Origin: JBBRUG01 sp038247995
GTDB lineage: Bacteria > Chloroflexota > Chloroflexia > Chloroflexales > Chloroflexaceae
Assembly: GCA_038247995.1 (NCBI GenBank)
Contig: JBBRUG010000258.1
Span: forward strand, 1-8,879
Direction: 5' to 3'
Length of the DNA stretch: 8,879 nt
In this document: positions 1 to 5,549 of the stretch, in pieces
How the letters are laid out: the number at the start of each line of letters is the position of its first letter
How positions within the stretch are numbered: the stretch's first letter is position 1
Made by a program: the position numbers and the translations under genes
The notes under the pieces: model-generated
What the model was told of the DNA's origin: nothing
Seen by the model: only the letters and a program-made list of their open reading frames with translations
Database searches by the model: none

Positions 1-51
1 CCGACCGCCGACCGCCGACCGCCGACCGCCGACCGCCGACCGCCGACCGCC
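1..51. repeat. 7-bp tandem array, unit GACCGCC (cut by window edge)
   Basis: Seven perfect GACCGCC units run from 3 to 51, preceded by the last two bases of another unit, so the array continues beyond the window. It decays into looser GACGG/GACGAC-rich sequence after 52. The unit differs by one base from the AACCGCC array on the other side of the nuclease gene and lies in the same orientation. The rest of 1-212 holds no gene that I can support. It lies downstream of the nuclease stop codon. Confidence 0.95.
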
Positions 52-67
52 GATGGACGACCGCCGA

Positions 68-93
68 CGGGCGACGGACGCGGGCGACGGACG
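68..93. repeat. 13-bp direct tandem duplication
   Basis: The 13-mer CGGGCGACGGACG occurs twice back to back (68-80 and 81-93). It sits at the degenerate end of the heptamer array. The related phrase ATGGACGAC appears both at 53-61 and at 187-195, so the whole 1-212 stretch looks like decayed simple-sequence DNA. Confidence 0.85.
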
Positions 94-212
94 CGGAACG
101 TACGGCCGACGCAGCGCTCCCAGATGAGTCCTTGAGCCCGCATCGAATCCGCAGGTGGCGCCGCTTCGGCCTTACCCCGACAGGCGATGGACGACGGGCG
201 CTGGGCAATGGT

Positions 213-1487
213 TCACGGATAGGTGTACAGATCTACCAGGGCCCCAGATGCGTCGCGTAGAGTTGCCGTATCGCCGGTGTTGTTCCATACCGCCTGCGCA
301 CGACCCCAATAGAGGTTTTCCGCATCATCGACGCCTACCCGTACCCAGAGCCGTACTTCCGCGCCGGCGGCCAGTGTGAAGACCGGGAAAGTGTAGGTAG
401 TATTCGTCGCGTCGTTGAGCGTCCAGCCGGTAAGCTCAGTGGCGCTACCACCTGGATTGCGCAGCAGCAGATACTCGCCGGCTACAGCATCGCCCGGCGG
501 ATCGTACTCGATGAAGGCAATCTGAACCGCCGCAGGCGTCGGATCAGGGGTAGGGGTTGGCAGTGGCGTAGGAACGGGATCGGGCGTTGGCAGAGGATCG
601 GGTTCGGCAGCGCGGGCCTGCTGGAGCGGGAGGTACACGCGCACGCAACCTGGGCCGGAGGATTTTACCGTTTCGGCAACACCGGCCGGCAGGGCGCTGA
701 ACAGGCTCAGCCCGGTGAGCGACTCGATGCATGTGACGCTCACTTGGTAGCGCGCCCAGCCCGATCCAACACTGTTGAGGTTGGGAATGCTTACCGCAAT
801 CGCTGTCGCTGCGGTGGCCTGGGCCGGATCGCTGACGCCGGGCGGTAGCACGAGGATAGCCTTCCACATGTACCCCGGCACGGCCACATTGCCGTCGGCG
901 ATTGTGAAGCGCGTGCCCTCGCCGCCGGCCACGATATAGAGCGTACTACCGTCTGCGGTGAGCGTGCGACCGTACGCTTCAAGCTGCGCCCAGACGCCGC
1001 GATTGTTCGTGGGCGCCTGCGGCACAATATTGGTCATGAAGAAGGTGGCGCAATTGTCTTCCTGGGTGGCCTTGCGATCCTCCGAGGGCACCATGTGGCC
1101 GCGATCAAAGCCGGAGTTGGTATAGTCGGCCGAACGGACGCGATACCATCCTTCGGGGAGCGTGCGGTCGGGCTGAAAGCCAGGCAGGGGCGGATTCTGG
1201 CCCGACGCATCGCAGCGCGGCAAGGGCGGATCGTTCCGATCGAGGTCGGCCGTGGTGAGCCGCCAACTCACCCAATTCGGCGTACCGCGATCACGGTCAT
1301 AGCTCAGCGCGTACTGGTCGCGGATGAGTAAATAGTTATCCGGCAGATTAAGATCGCTCTGGGCGTCGCTCGGATTGCCCGCCGCGAGGTGAATGCTTAC
1401 TGGTTGGGCGCGGAGCGGCATGACGCCCAGGAGCAAGGCGAGCGTCATCAGGAGCATGATCAGTGGTCGAGTGCGGGATTGTTTCAT
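213..1487 (-). CDS. Secreted DNA/RNA non-specific endonuclease (NUC family) with C-terminal lamin-tail domain
   Basis: A 424-residue exported endonuclease of the Serratia nuclease/NucA family (beta-beta-alpha-metal fold), expected to cut DNA and RNA outside the cytoplasm. The N-terminus is a signal peptide: basic residues 2-7, hydrophobic 9-22, likely cleavage near residue 27. The catalytic DRGH motif is at 128-131 (general base His131). The metal-binding helix reads NRGVWAQLE at 162-170, and aligns with the Serratia segment containing the Mg2+ ligand Asn119 and Glu127. Four cysteines (92, 146, 253, 281) could form disulfides. A Pro/Thr/Asp linker (295-318) leads to a lamin-tail domain (about 321-424), a module often found on secreted nucleases. 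I chose the ATG at 1487 because it begins the signal peptide. The frame stays open to 1676, but that part only translates the heptamer array. No good ribosome-binding site is visible. The putative inhibitor gene lies just upstream. Confidence 0.93.
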   Translation of the reverse strand: MKQSRTRPLIMLLMTLALLLGVMPLRAQPVSIHLAAGNPSDAQSDLNLPDNYLLIRDQYALSYDRDRGTPNWVSWRLTTADLDRNDPPLPRCDASGQNPPLPGFQPDRTLPEGWYRVRSADYTNSGFDRGHMVPSEDRKATQEDNCATFFMTNIVPQAPTNNRGVWAQLEAYGRTLTADGSTLYIVAGGEGTRFTIADGNVAVPGYMWKAILVLPPGVSDPAQATAATAIAVSIPNLNSVGSGWARYQVSVTCIESLTGLSLFSALPAGVAETVKSSGPGCVRVYLPLQQARAAEPDPLPTPDPVPTPLPTPTPDPTPAAVQIAFIEYDPPGDAVAGEYLLLRNPGGSATELTGWTLNDATNTTYTFPVFTLAAGAEVRLWVRVGVDDAENLYWGRAQAVWNNTGDTATLRDASGALVDLYTYP

Positions 1488-1530
1488 GGGGTGTGGGCTC
1501 AATCGCGCCCTAATGATGATTAAGCGCAAC

Positions 1531-1546
1531 GCGCCCTGAAGGGCGC
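1531..1546. repeat. Small palindrome, GCGCCC stem with TGAA loop
   Basis: GCGCCC-TGAA-GGGCGC forms a perfect 6-bp hairpin in the leader of the nuclease gene, about 44 bases upstream of its ATG. It resembles a second TGAA-loop palindrome 24 bases further upstream. Such short palindromes are often dispersed genome-wide as interspersed repeats, but this window alone cannot show that. Confidence 0.7.
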
Positions 1547-1570
1547 TACTCAGTAGGGGGCGCTGCTGGC

Positions 1571-1582
1571 GGGCTGAAGCCC
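1571..1582. repeat. Small palindrome, GGGC stem with TGAA loop
   Basis: GGGCTGAAGCCC is a 4-bp hairpin with a TGAA loop, immediately next to the start of the heptamer array at 1585. It is short, and its meaning rests on its similarity to the neighbouring TGAA-loop palindrome. Confidence 0.55.
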
Positions 1583-1584
1583 TG

Positions 1585-1694
1585 GCCGCCAACCGCCAAC
1601 CGCCAACCGCCAACCGCCAACCGCCTGCCGCCAACCGCCAACCGCCAACCGCCAACCGCCAACCGCCTGCCGCCAACCGCCAACCGCCAACCGC
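1585..1694. repeat. 7-bp tandem array, unit AACCGCC with a 42-bp higher-order period
   Basis: About fifteen heptamers lie between the inhibitor and nuclease genes. Five AACCGCC units followed by one TGCCGCC unit form a 42-bp block at 1591-1632, which is repeated perfectly at 1633-1674. A third, truncated block ends at 1694. Heptamer arrays of this kind are known from filamentous cyanobacteria as STRR sequences. I expect a similar slippage-prone, non-coding array here. It would separate the nuclease from any promoter upstream of the inhibitor gene. Confidence 0.95.
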
Positions 1695-1745
1695 TTCTCA
1701 CGTCTCGCCCGCTCGCCCGCCCGCTTTCCCGCTTCTCACGTCTCG
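1691..1745. repeat. 17-bp direct repeat containing the stop codon of the inhibitor gene
   Basis: CCGCTTCTCACGTCTCG occurs at 1691-1707 and again at 1729-1745. The second copy contains the final codons of the PPOX-NuiA gene (Glu-Thr-stop on the minus strand). The first copy abuts the heptamer array. The spacer between the copies is C-rich with degenerate CGCCCGC units. This looks like a local duplication of the gene end, possibly made when the array expanded. Confidence 0.9.
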
Positions 1746-2632
1746 ACCAGCAGGCTGCGCAGGCCGATCACGGCGTCGTTGACGCGCCCCAGGATCAGCA
1801 CAATGATTTCAATCTCGCCTACGCGATAAACCTGCGGCGTTTCCAGGCGCGCCAGCACCAGATCGCGCAACTCGGCAAAACGTACGGCGCGCGCGAGCTC
1901 GGCAGCATCGTTCCATTCATAGGTGGCGGCTTGCGGCGCGAAAAAGTCGGCTACGCTGAGCGTCGTGACGAGTGTGTCGGGCGGTAAACCCAGCGCAAGC
2001 AGCAACTCTTCAGGCGCCGGCAAATCGGCGCCGGGCCACGTATACGGGGTGAGCGGCGCGTCGGTCTCGCTCGTCACCAAAAGGCCGTCGGCGGCAGCGG
2101 CGAGTTCGGCGCGAATGGCGTCGGCTTCCGTTTCCGCCTCCGTCGGCGCGGTCGTCTGGGCGTCGGCTTCCGTTTCCGCCTCCGCCTCGGTCGGCGCGGT
2201 CGTCTGGGCGTCGGCTTCCGTTTCCGCCTCCGTCGGCCAGATCGTCTTGTGCGGCGTGAATTTGCCGTCGCGGAAGCTTGCGCCTTCGATGCCCCAGCTC
2301 CACGACACTAGCGGGCGGACGATCAAATAGTCGCCGGGGCCAAATTGGCCTTCACCCGCAAATGTTTCGGCAACGGCGTGGATCTTGATCCCTCGCGGCG
2401 TCCAGGGTTGCACGCTGGCCAGGTCGTCGAGGATCAGCGACACTTTGGTGTTGCCCGCAGCAACATTGCGGTATTTGCGCGACTGAGCGAGTTTGTTGCC
2501 GCCAATCCGAAATGCGTCGCCGGTGAAAACAAAACCAACCGCATCGACATCGGGTTGGCCGTCGGCGGCGACGGTGGCCAAGCGCAGCAGACGTTGCGCT
2601 TTGATGAAGGCCAGTTCATGCTCGGTAAACAT
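1736..2632 (-). CDS. PPOX-type split-barrel protein fused to a NuiA-like nuclease inhibitor domain
   Basis: A 298-residue two-domain protein with no signal peptide, so cytoplasmic. Residues 1-132 resemble the small pyridoxamine-5'-phosphate-oxidase-like (PPOX) family, which often uses F420 or FMN. Residues 133-172 form an acidic repeated linker rich in Thr, Glu and Ala. Residues 173-298 match, from memory, the Anabaena inhibitor NuiA: DGLL at 182-185 followed by SE (Glu189), ADFF at 228-231, PQVYRVGE at 266-273, and the terminal VET. NuiA blocks NucA by placing its C-terminal Thr on the nuclease Mg2+, and this protein also ends in Thr298. The neighbouring gene encodes a NucA-family nuclease, which makes that its likely target. 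The ATG directly follows the esterase stop (TGAATG). AAGGAG at 2641-2646, eight bases away, confirms the start and implies coupled translation. The cofactor and activity of the first domain are unproven. Confidence 0.87.
   Translation of the reverse strand: MFTEHELAFIKAQRLLRLATVAADGQPDVDAVGFVFTGDAFRIGGNKLAQSRKYRNVAAGNTKVSLILDDLASVQPWTPRGIKIHAVAETFAGEGQFGPGDYLIVRPLVSWSWGIEGASFRDGKFTPHKTIWPTEAETEADAQTTAPTEAEAETEADAQTTAPTEAETEADAIRAELAAAADGLLVTSETDAPLTPYTWPGADLPAPEELLLALGLPPDTLVTTLSVADFFAPQAATYEWNDAAELARAVRFAELRDLVLARLETPQVYRVGEIEIIVLILGRVNDAVIGLRSLLVET
2119..2237 (-). repeat. In-frame tandem repeat encoding the inter-domain linker
   Basis: A 42-bp unit (2119-2160) is followed by a 48-bp version (2161-2208, the same unit with a 6-bp insertion) and a 29-bp partial unit (2209-2237). 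The copies are nearly identical in DNA. All length differences are multiples of three, so the frame is kept. Each full unit encodes about 14-16 residues of the type APTEAETEADAQTT. The near identity points to recent expansion and probable copy-number variation between strains. Confidence 0.93.
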
Positions 2633-3550
2633 TCAGGACGCTCCTTCCGGTTTGGCGGCGAAGGCCCACCGCAGCGCCGCAAGCAGGTCGGGCCAGGCTT
2701 GCGTACCAGGACTGGTCAGTTCAAAATGGCCGGCATCGGCAATCGTTGTCAGCGCCGCAGTATCGCCCGCAGCCTGGGCAGCGGCCACGAACGCAGCAAC
2801 ATACGGCGCAGGCACAATCGGGTCGGCGCTGCCGACGAGTTGGATGTGCGGCGTGCCAAGCGGTAGGCGCGCAGCAGGCGAGGCTTCGGCGTAGCGTTCC
2901 GGGCGTTGGCCCACCAGTTCCGGCACGGCGCCGCCGCAGAGATCCTGTTCGGCGGCCGCCGCCAGATCGCCTAGCGCCGCCAGGCCGATAACAGCGCGCA
3001 AATGCAGCGGATCAGCTCCGGCGATCAGACTACCCGCCGGCAAACCGGGGCGCGCCGCGAGCCAGAGCGCCAGGTGCCCGCCGGCCGAGTGACCCAGCGC
3101 AACAACCTGATCCAGGTTCAGGTTGTACTGTTCGGCAACCTCACGCAAATGATCGGCGCCGGCAGCTACATCAACAAAAGTCATCGGCCAGCCGCCAGAC
3201 GCGCCAAGGCGGCGGTACTCCAGGCTATACACAGCGTAGCCTTCAGCGCGTAACGCAGCGGCGAGCGGGCCGAGCGGCGCGAGGTCGAAACGATCGCGCC
3301 AGCAGCCGCCGTGAATCAGCAGGATCACCGGATGGGGGCCAGGGCCGGCAGGCAGGTAGAGATCGGCGAACTGATCGGGAAGCGGGCCATACGGTAGGCG
3401 GGCGTCGGCGGGAACGGCAGGAGCGGCGAGATAATCATCGACCGTGAGCAATGGCGGCATGGGCGCTCTCGGGAAATCAAGTGCAACGGTGCAGCCCACA
3501 AGCAGGGCCAGGCATCCAAACAAGTGGGCAAGCCGGCGCAGAATCAGCAT
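2633..3550 (-). CDS. Lipoprotein alpha/beta-hydrolase (esterase)
   Basis: A 305-residue alpha/beta-hydrolase of the HGG-motif esterase group (BD-FAE / hormone-sensitive-lipase-like). It is probably a carboxylesterase of unknown substrate anchored outside the membrane. The N-terminus has basic residues 5-6, a hydrophobic stretch and a lipobox LVGC ending at Cys20, so it is a predicted lipoprotein. The oxyanion-hole motif HGG is at 80-82, the nucleophile Ser155 lies in GHSAGG, and the likely acid and base are Asp243 (SADPIVP) and His275 (AGHFE). It is complete and of normal length. It is the first gene of the minus-strand unit, and its TGA stop is directly followed by the ATG of the inhibitor-fusion gene. 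A TATGAT element at 3566-3571 on the minus strand could be the -10 box. That would leave a leader of only about ten bases, in keeping with the absence of a Shine-Dalgarno sequence. Confidence 0.9.
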   Translation of the reverse strand: MLILRRLAHLFGCLALLVGCTVALDFPRAPMPPLLTVDDYLAAPAVPADARLPYGPLPDQFADLYLPAGPGPHPVILLIHGGCWRDRFDLAPLGPLAAALRAEGYAVYSLEYRRLGASGGWPMTFVDVAAGADHLREVAEQYNLNLDQVVALGHSAGGHLALWLAARPGLPAGSLIAGADPLHLRAVIGLAALGDLAAAAEQDLCGGAVPELVGQRPERYAEASPAARLPLGTPHIQLVGSADPIVPAPYVAAFVAAAQAAGDTAALTTIADAGHFELTSPGTQAWPDLLAALRWAFAAKPEGAS

Positions 3551-3604
3551 TATGGGATATAGTTTATCATAAGCGCGCAGGCAAGCGTTATGAGCGGAGC
3601 CACT
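3551..3604. promoter_or_regulatory. Short AT-rich divergent promoter region
   Basis: Only about 40-55 bases separate the divergent esterase and PD-(D/E)XK genes. The AT-rich core contains TATGAT on the minus strand (3566-3571) and TATAGT on the plus strand (3558-3563), either of which could be a -10 box. Neither has a convincing -35 partner. A weak or near-leaderless arrangement is inferred. Confidence 0.35.
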
Positions 3605-4087
3605 ATGTCGTTAACGAGCAGCGCCTACACGATCCTTCTGGCGCGGTATATTTACCACACCTATCAGCATCGGGGCATTGCGATCTACCGCGAAGTGTTC
3701 GTCGGTAAGTCGATCATCGGTAAGAACCGGCGCGTCGATCTGCTGCTGGTCTGCGAAGCGTCGCAACAAGCCTACGCCATCGAATGCAAGTATCAGGCGA
3801 CACAGGGCACCGCCGACGAGAAGATCCCGTATGCCCTGGAAGATATTCAGGCGTTGCGCATGCCCGGCTGCATCGTCTACGCCGGCGCGGGCTGGTCGGA
3901 GGGGGTGCTGCATATGCTGCGCGCCTCACCATTTGCCGCCTACAGCCTGCCGGGCGAGGCGTTGCGCCCCGGTGAAGCGACGCGCGAACTTGATCATCTG
4001 CTGGCAATGAATTTCGGCTGGTGGGACATTCTCACCAACGGCAAGCAGCCCTTTGTCGATACATCGCCGCACCGGATTGCCTGGTAG
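3605..4087 (+). CDS. Small PD-(D/E)XK nuclease-superfamily protein
   Basis: A 160-residue protein (165 if the upstream ATG at 3590 is used) with a PD-(D/E)XK-like core. Counting from the ATG at 3590, the candidate metal-site residues are Asp50 in RRVDLLLV and Glu65/Lys67 in AIECKYQ. A conserved-looking GTADEKIPYALEDI segment follows at 73-86 and a WW pair lies near the C-terminus. I favour the start at 3605 because GGAG (3596-3599) lies five bases before it, whereas the first ATG has no such site. There is no signal peptide, so it acts in the cytoplasm. No methylase or helicase partner is nearby, so it does not look like a classical restriction system. A stand-alone nuclease or a DNA-repair/defence accessory is possible. 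The substrate is unknown and the family call rests on motifs only. Confidence 0.72.
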   Translation: MSLTSSAYTILLARYIYHTYQHRGIAIYREVFVGKSIIGKNRRVDLLLVCEASQQAYAIECKYQATQGTADEKIPYALEDIQALRMPGCIVYAGAGWSEGVLHMLRASPFAAYSLPGEALRPGEATRELDHLLAMNFGWWDILTNGKQPFVDTSPHRIAW

Positions 4088-4212
4088 CGTTACCCCAAAC
4101 CCTTTCCAAACCCCACTTGTTAGTTGCGCTGCTATGATTGGCAAGGGCTTGTACTGAACGCAAGCTAGCTTACCCTGCGGCTCGCCCAATCGATCAGTGT
4201 TGGGTTGTTTAC

Positions 4213-4221
4213 TGGTATTAT
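4213..4221 (+). promoter_or_regulatory. Candidate extended -10 element of the antiporter gene
   Basis: TGGTATTAT matches an extended -10 box (TGN followed by TATTAT), 77 bases before the antiporter ATG. No good -35 box lies 16-18 bases upstream, which extended -10 promoters can tolerate. This would give a leader of about 70 bases. Confidence 0.35.
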
Positions 4222-4236
4222 CTTTGTCGGGGTTCG

Positions 4237-4264
4237 GCTGCGCACACTCGTTCGTGAACGCAGC
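4237..4264 (+). other. Inverted repeat in the antiporter leader
   Basis: GCTGCG at 4237-4242 pairs with CGCAGC at 4259-4264. An inner CAC/GTG pair (4243-4245 and 4254-4256) could extend the stem across a 2-base bulge. It lies in the putative 5' leader, about 20 bases before the AAGGA ribosome-binding site (4284-4288). It is too short to assign to any known riboswitch class. Confidence 0.4.
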
Positions 4265-4297
4265 AGTACAGTCTCGTCTAAGTAAGGAAACCTGAGC

Positions 4298-5548
4298 ATG
4301 AACTGGCTGCTTATTCTCGCAATGCTCGTCGGCGGCTTGGTCCTACTCGTTGCCGGCGGCGAATTACTTGTGCGCGGAGCTTCGCGGGTTGCGGCGGCAT
4401 TCGGCATTGCCCCCCTGGTGATCGGTCTGACTGTCGTTGCTTTTGGCACAAGTGCGCCTGAACTGGTGGTTAGCATCCAGGCCGGTCTTGCGGGTAACCC
4501 CGATATTGCGCTGGGCAATGTGGTCGGCTCGAATATCTTTAACATCCTGTTTATTCTGGGCATCTGCGCGCTCATCCTGCCGCTGACGGTTTCACGGCAA
4601 CTAGTGCGCCGCGAAGTGCCGCTTATGATCGGCGCGTCGTTTTTGCTCCTGCTCCTGGCGCTCGATAACCGCATTAGCCTGCTCGACGGCATGGTGCTCT
4701 TCGGCGGCGCGATCAGCTACACGGCATGGTCGGTGATCCAGAGCCGCAAAGAAACTGCCGCCGCAAAAGACACTGATGAACCCGTAACCGTTGATGTCAT
4801 TGCCGGGAAGAGTCCGCTCTGGTTGGGCGGCGCCGTGGCAATCCTTGGTGTGGCGCTCCTTGGCGGGGGGCTGGGCTGGTTCAACCTGACCACGGCCGGC
4901 TTGCTCACCGGGGGCGCGCTGTTGTTCATCAGCGGTTCGCTCTTCGGCAACGGCGGCACGACCCGCGTCGGCGATATTCTGCATCAGGCCGGGTTGATCG
5001 TTGTTGGTCTGGGCGGGTTGGTGCTCGGCGCAGATTACTTAATCAACGCGGCGACGACAATTGCGCGGGCCGTTGGCGTAAGCGACTTGATCATCGGCCT
5101 GACAATTGTGGCTGCCGGCACATCACTGCCCGAAGTCGCCACCTCGATCATTGCGACGATCCGTAAAGAGCGCGACATTGCGATCGGCAATGTGATTGGC
5201 TCGAATATTTTTAACATTCTCAGCATTTTGGGCTTGGCGGCGATCATCACCCCAGGCGGGTTGGGCGTTAATCCCGCGATCGTTAGCTTCGACCTGCCGG
5301 TCATGATCGCCGTCGCTGTCGCCTGCCTGCCGATCTTCTTTACCGGCTTTACCATCGCGCGCTGGGAAGGGTTGCTCTTCCTGGGAAGTTATGTTGCCTA
5401 TACCACTTTGCTCATTCTTACCACTACCGGCAATCCGGCGCTGATGCCCTTCACTAGTGCGCTGATGCTTATTTTGCCCCTGGTCGCGGCCACGCTGATC
5501 TGGACGAGTGTGCAGGCGCTGCGCCGGGGACAGGCCGGGGACAGGTAG
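4298..5548 (+). CDS. CaCA-superfamily Ca2+(Na+ or H+)/cation antiporter, YrbG-like
   Basis: A 416-residue inner-membrane exchanger that would move Ca2+ (or a related cation) out of the cell against Na+ or H+. Both signature alpha repeats are intact. Alpha-1 has GTSAPE at 50-55 and GNVVGSNIFN at 73-82. Alpha-2 has GTSLPE at 274-279 and GNVIGSNIFN at 297-306. These carry the acidic residues Glu55 and Glu279, expected to bind the ion. A cytoplasmic loop lies near 150-172. Bacterial relatives are typically about 310-370 residues. The surplus here lies in two additional hydrophobic stretches (about 174-193 and 198-215) before alpha-2 and a last helix near 383-405. The start is fixed by AAGGA at 4284-4288, nine bases before the ATG. 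The gene is monocistronic by appearance and converges on the TetR gene with one base between stops. Confidence 0.94.
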   Translation: MNWLLILAMLVGGLVLLVAGGELLVRGASRVAAAFGIAPLVIGLTVVAFGTSAPELVVSIQAGLAGNPDIALGNVVGSNIFNILFILGICALILPLTVSRQLVRREVPLMIGASFLLLLLALDNRISLLDGMVLFGGAISYTAWSVIQSRKETAAAKDTDEPVTVDVIAGKSPLWLGGAVAILGVALLGGGLGWFNLTTAGLLTGGALLFISGSLFGNGGTTRVGDILHQAGLIVVGLGGLVLGADYLINAATTIARAVGVSDLIIGLTIVAAGTSLPEVATSIIATIRKERDIAIGNVIGSNIFNILSILGLAAIITPGGLGVNPAIVSFDLPVMIAVAVACLPIFFTGFTIARWEGLLFLGSYVAYTTLLILTTTGNPALMPFTSALMLILPLVAATLIWTSVQALRRGQAGDR

Positions 5549-5549
5549 A

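Noticed and set aside
1488..1676. N-terminal extension of the nuclease frame up to 1676
   Set aside because: The extension translates the heptamer array into GGWRLA-type repeats. A good signal peptide starts at the ATG at 1487.
1585..1694. CRISPR-like array
   Set aside because: The units are 7 bp with no spacers. It is a simple tandem repeat.
1591..2160. Link between the 42-bp period of the heptamer array and the 42-bp coding repeat of the linker
   Set aside because: The sequences are unrelated. The shared length is coincidence (six heptamers versus fourteen codons).
1923..2330. Plus-strand open frame rich in Ala/Ser/Val
   Set aside because: It is antisense to the PPOX-NuiA gene and open only because of the repetitive linker. 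It shows no domain and no ribosome-binding site.
2345..2866. Plus-strand open frame of 173 codons
   Set aside because: It runs antisense across two well-supported genes and has an arginine/glycine-rich shadow composition.
4162..4171. Palindrome AAGCTAGCTT as an operator
   Set aside because: It is a ten-base dyad without a promoter next to it. Chance occurrence is likely.
4088..4297. Riboswitch in the antiporter leader
   Set aside because: Only one short bulged stem is visible and no conserved aptamer motif is recognisable.
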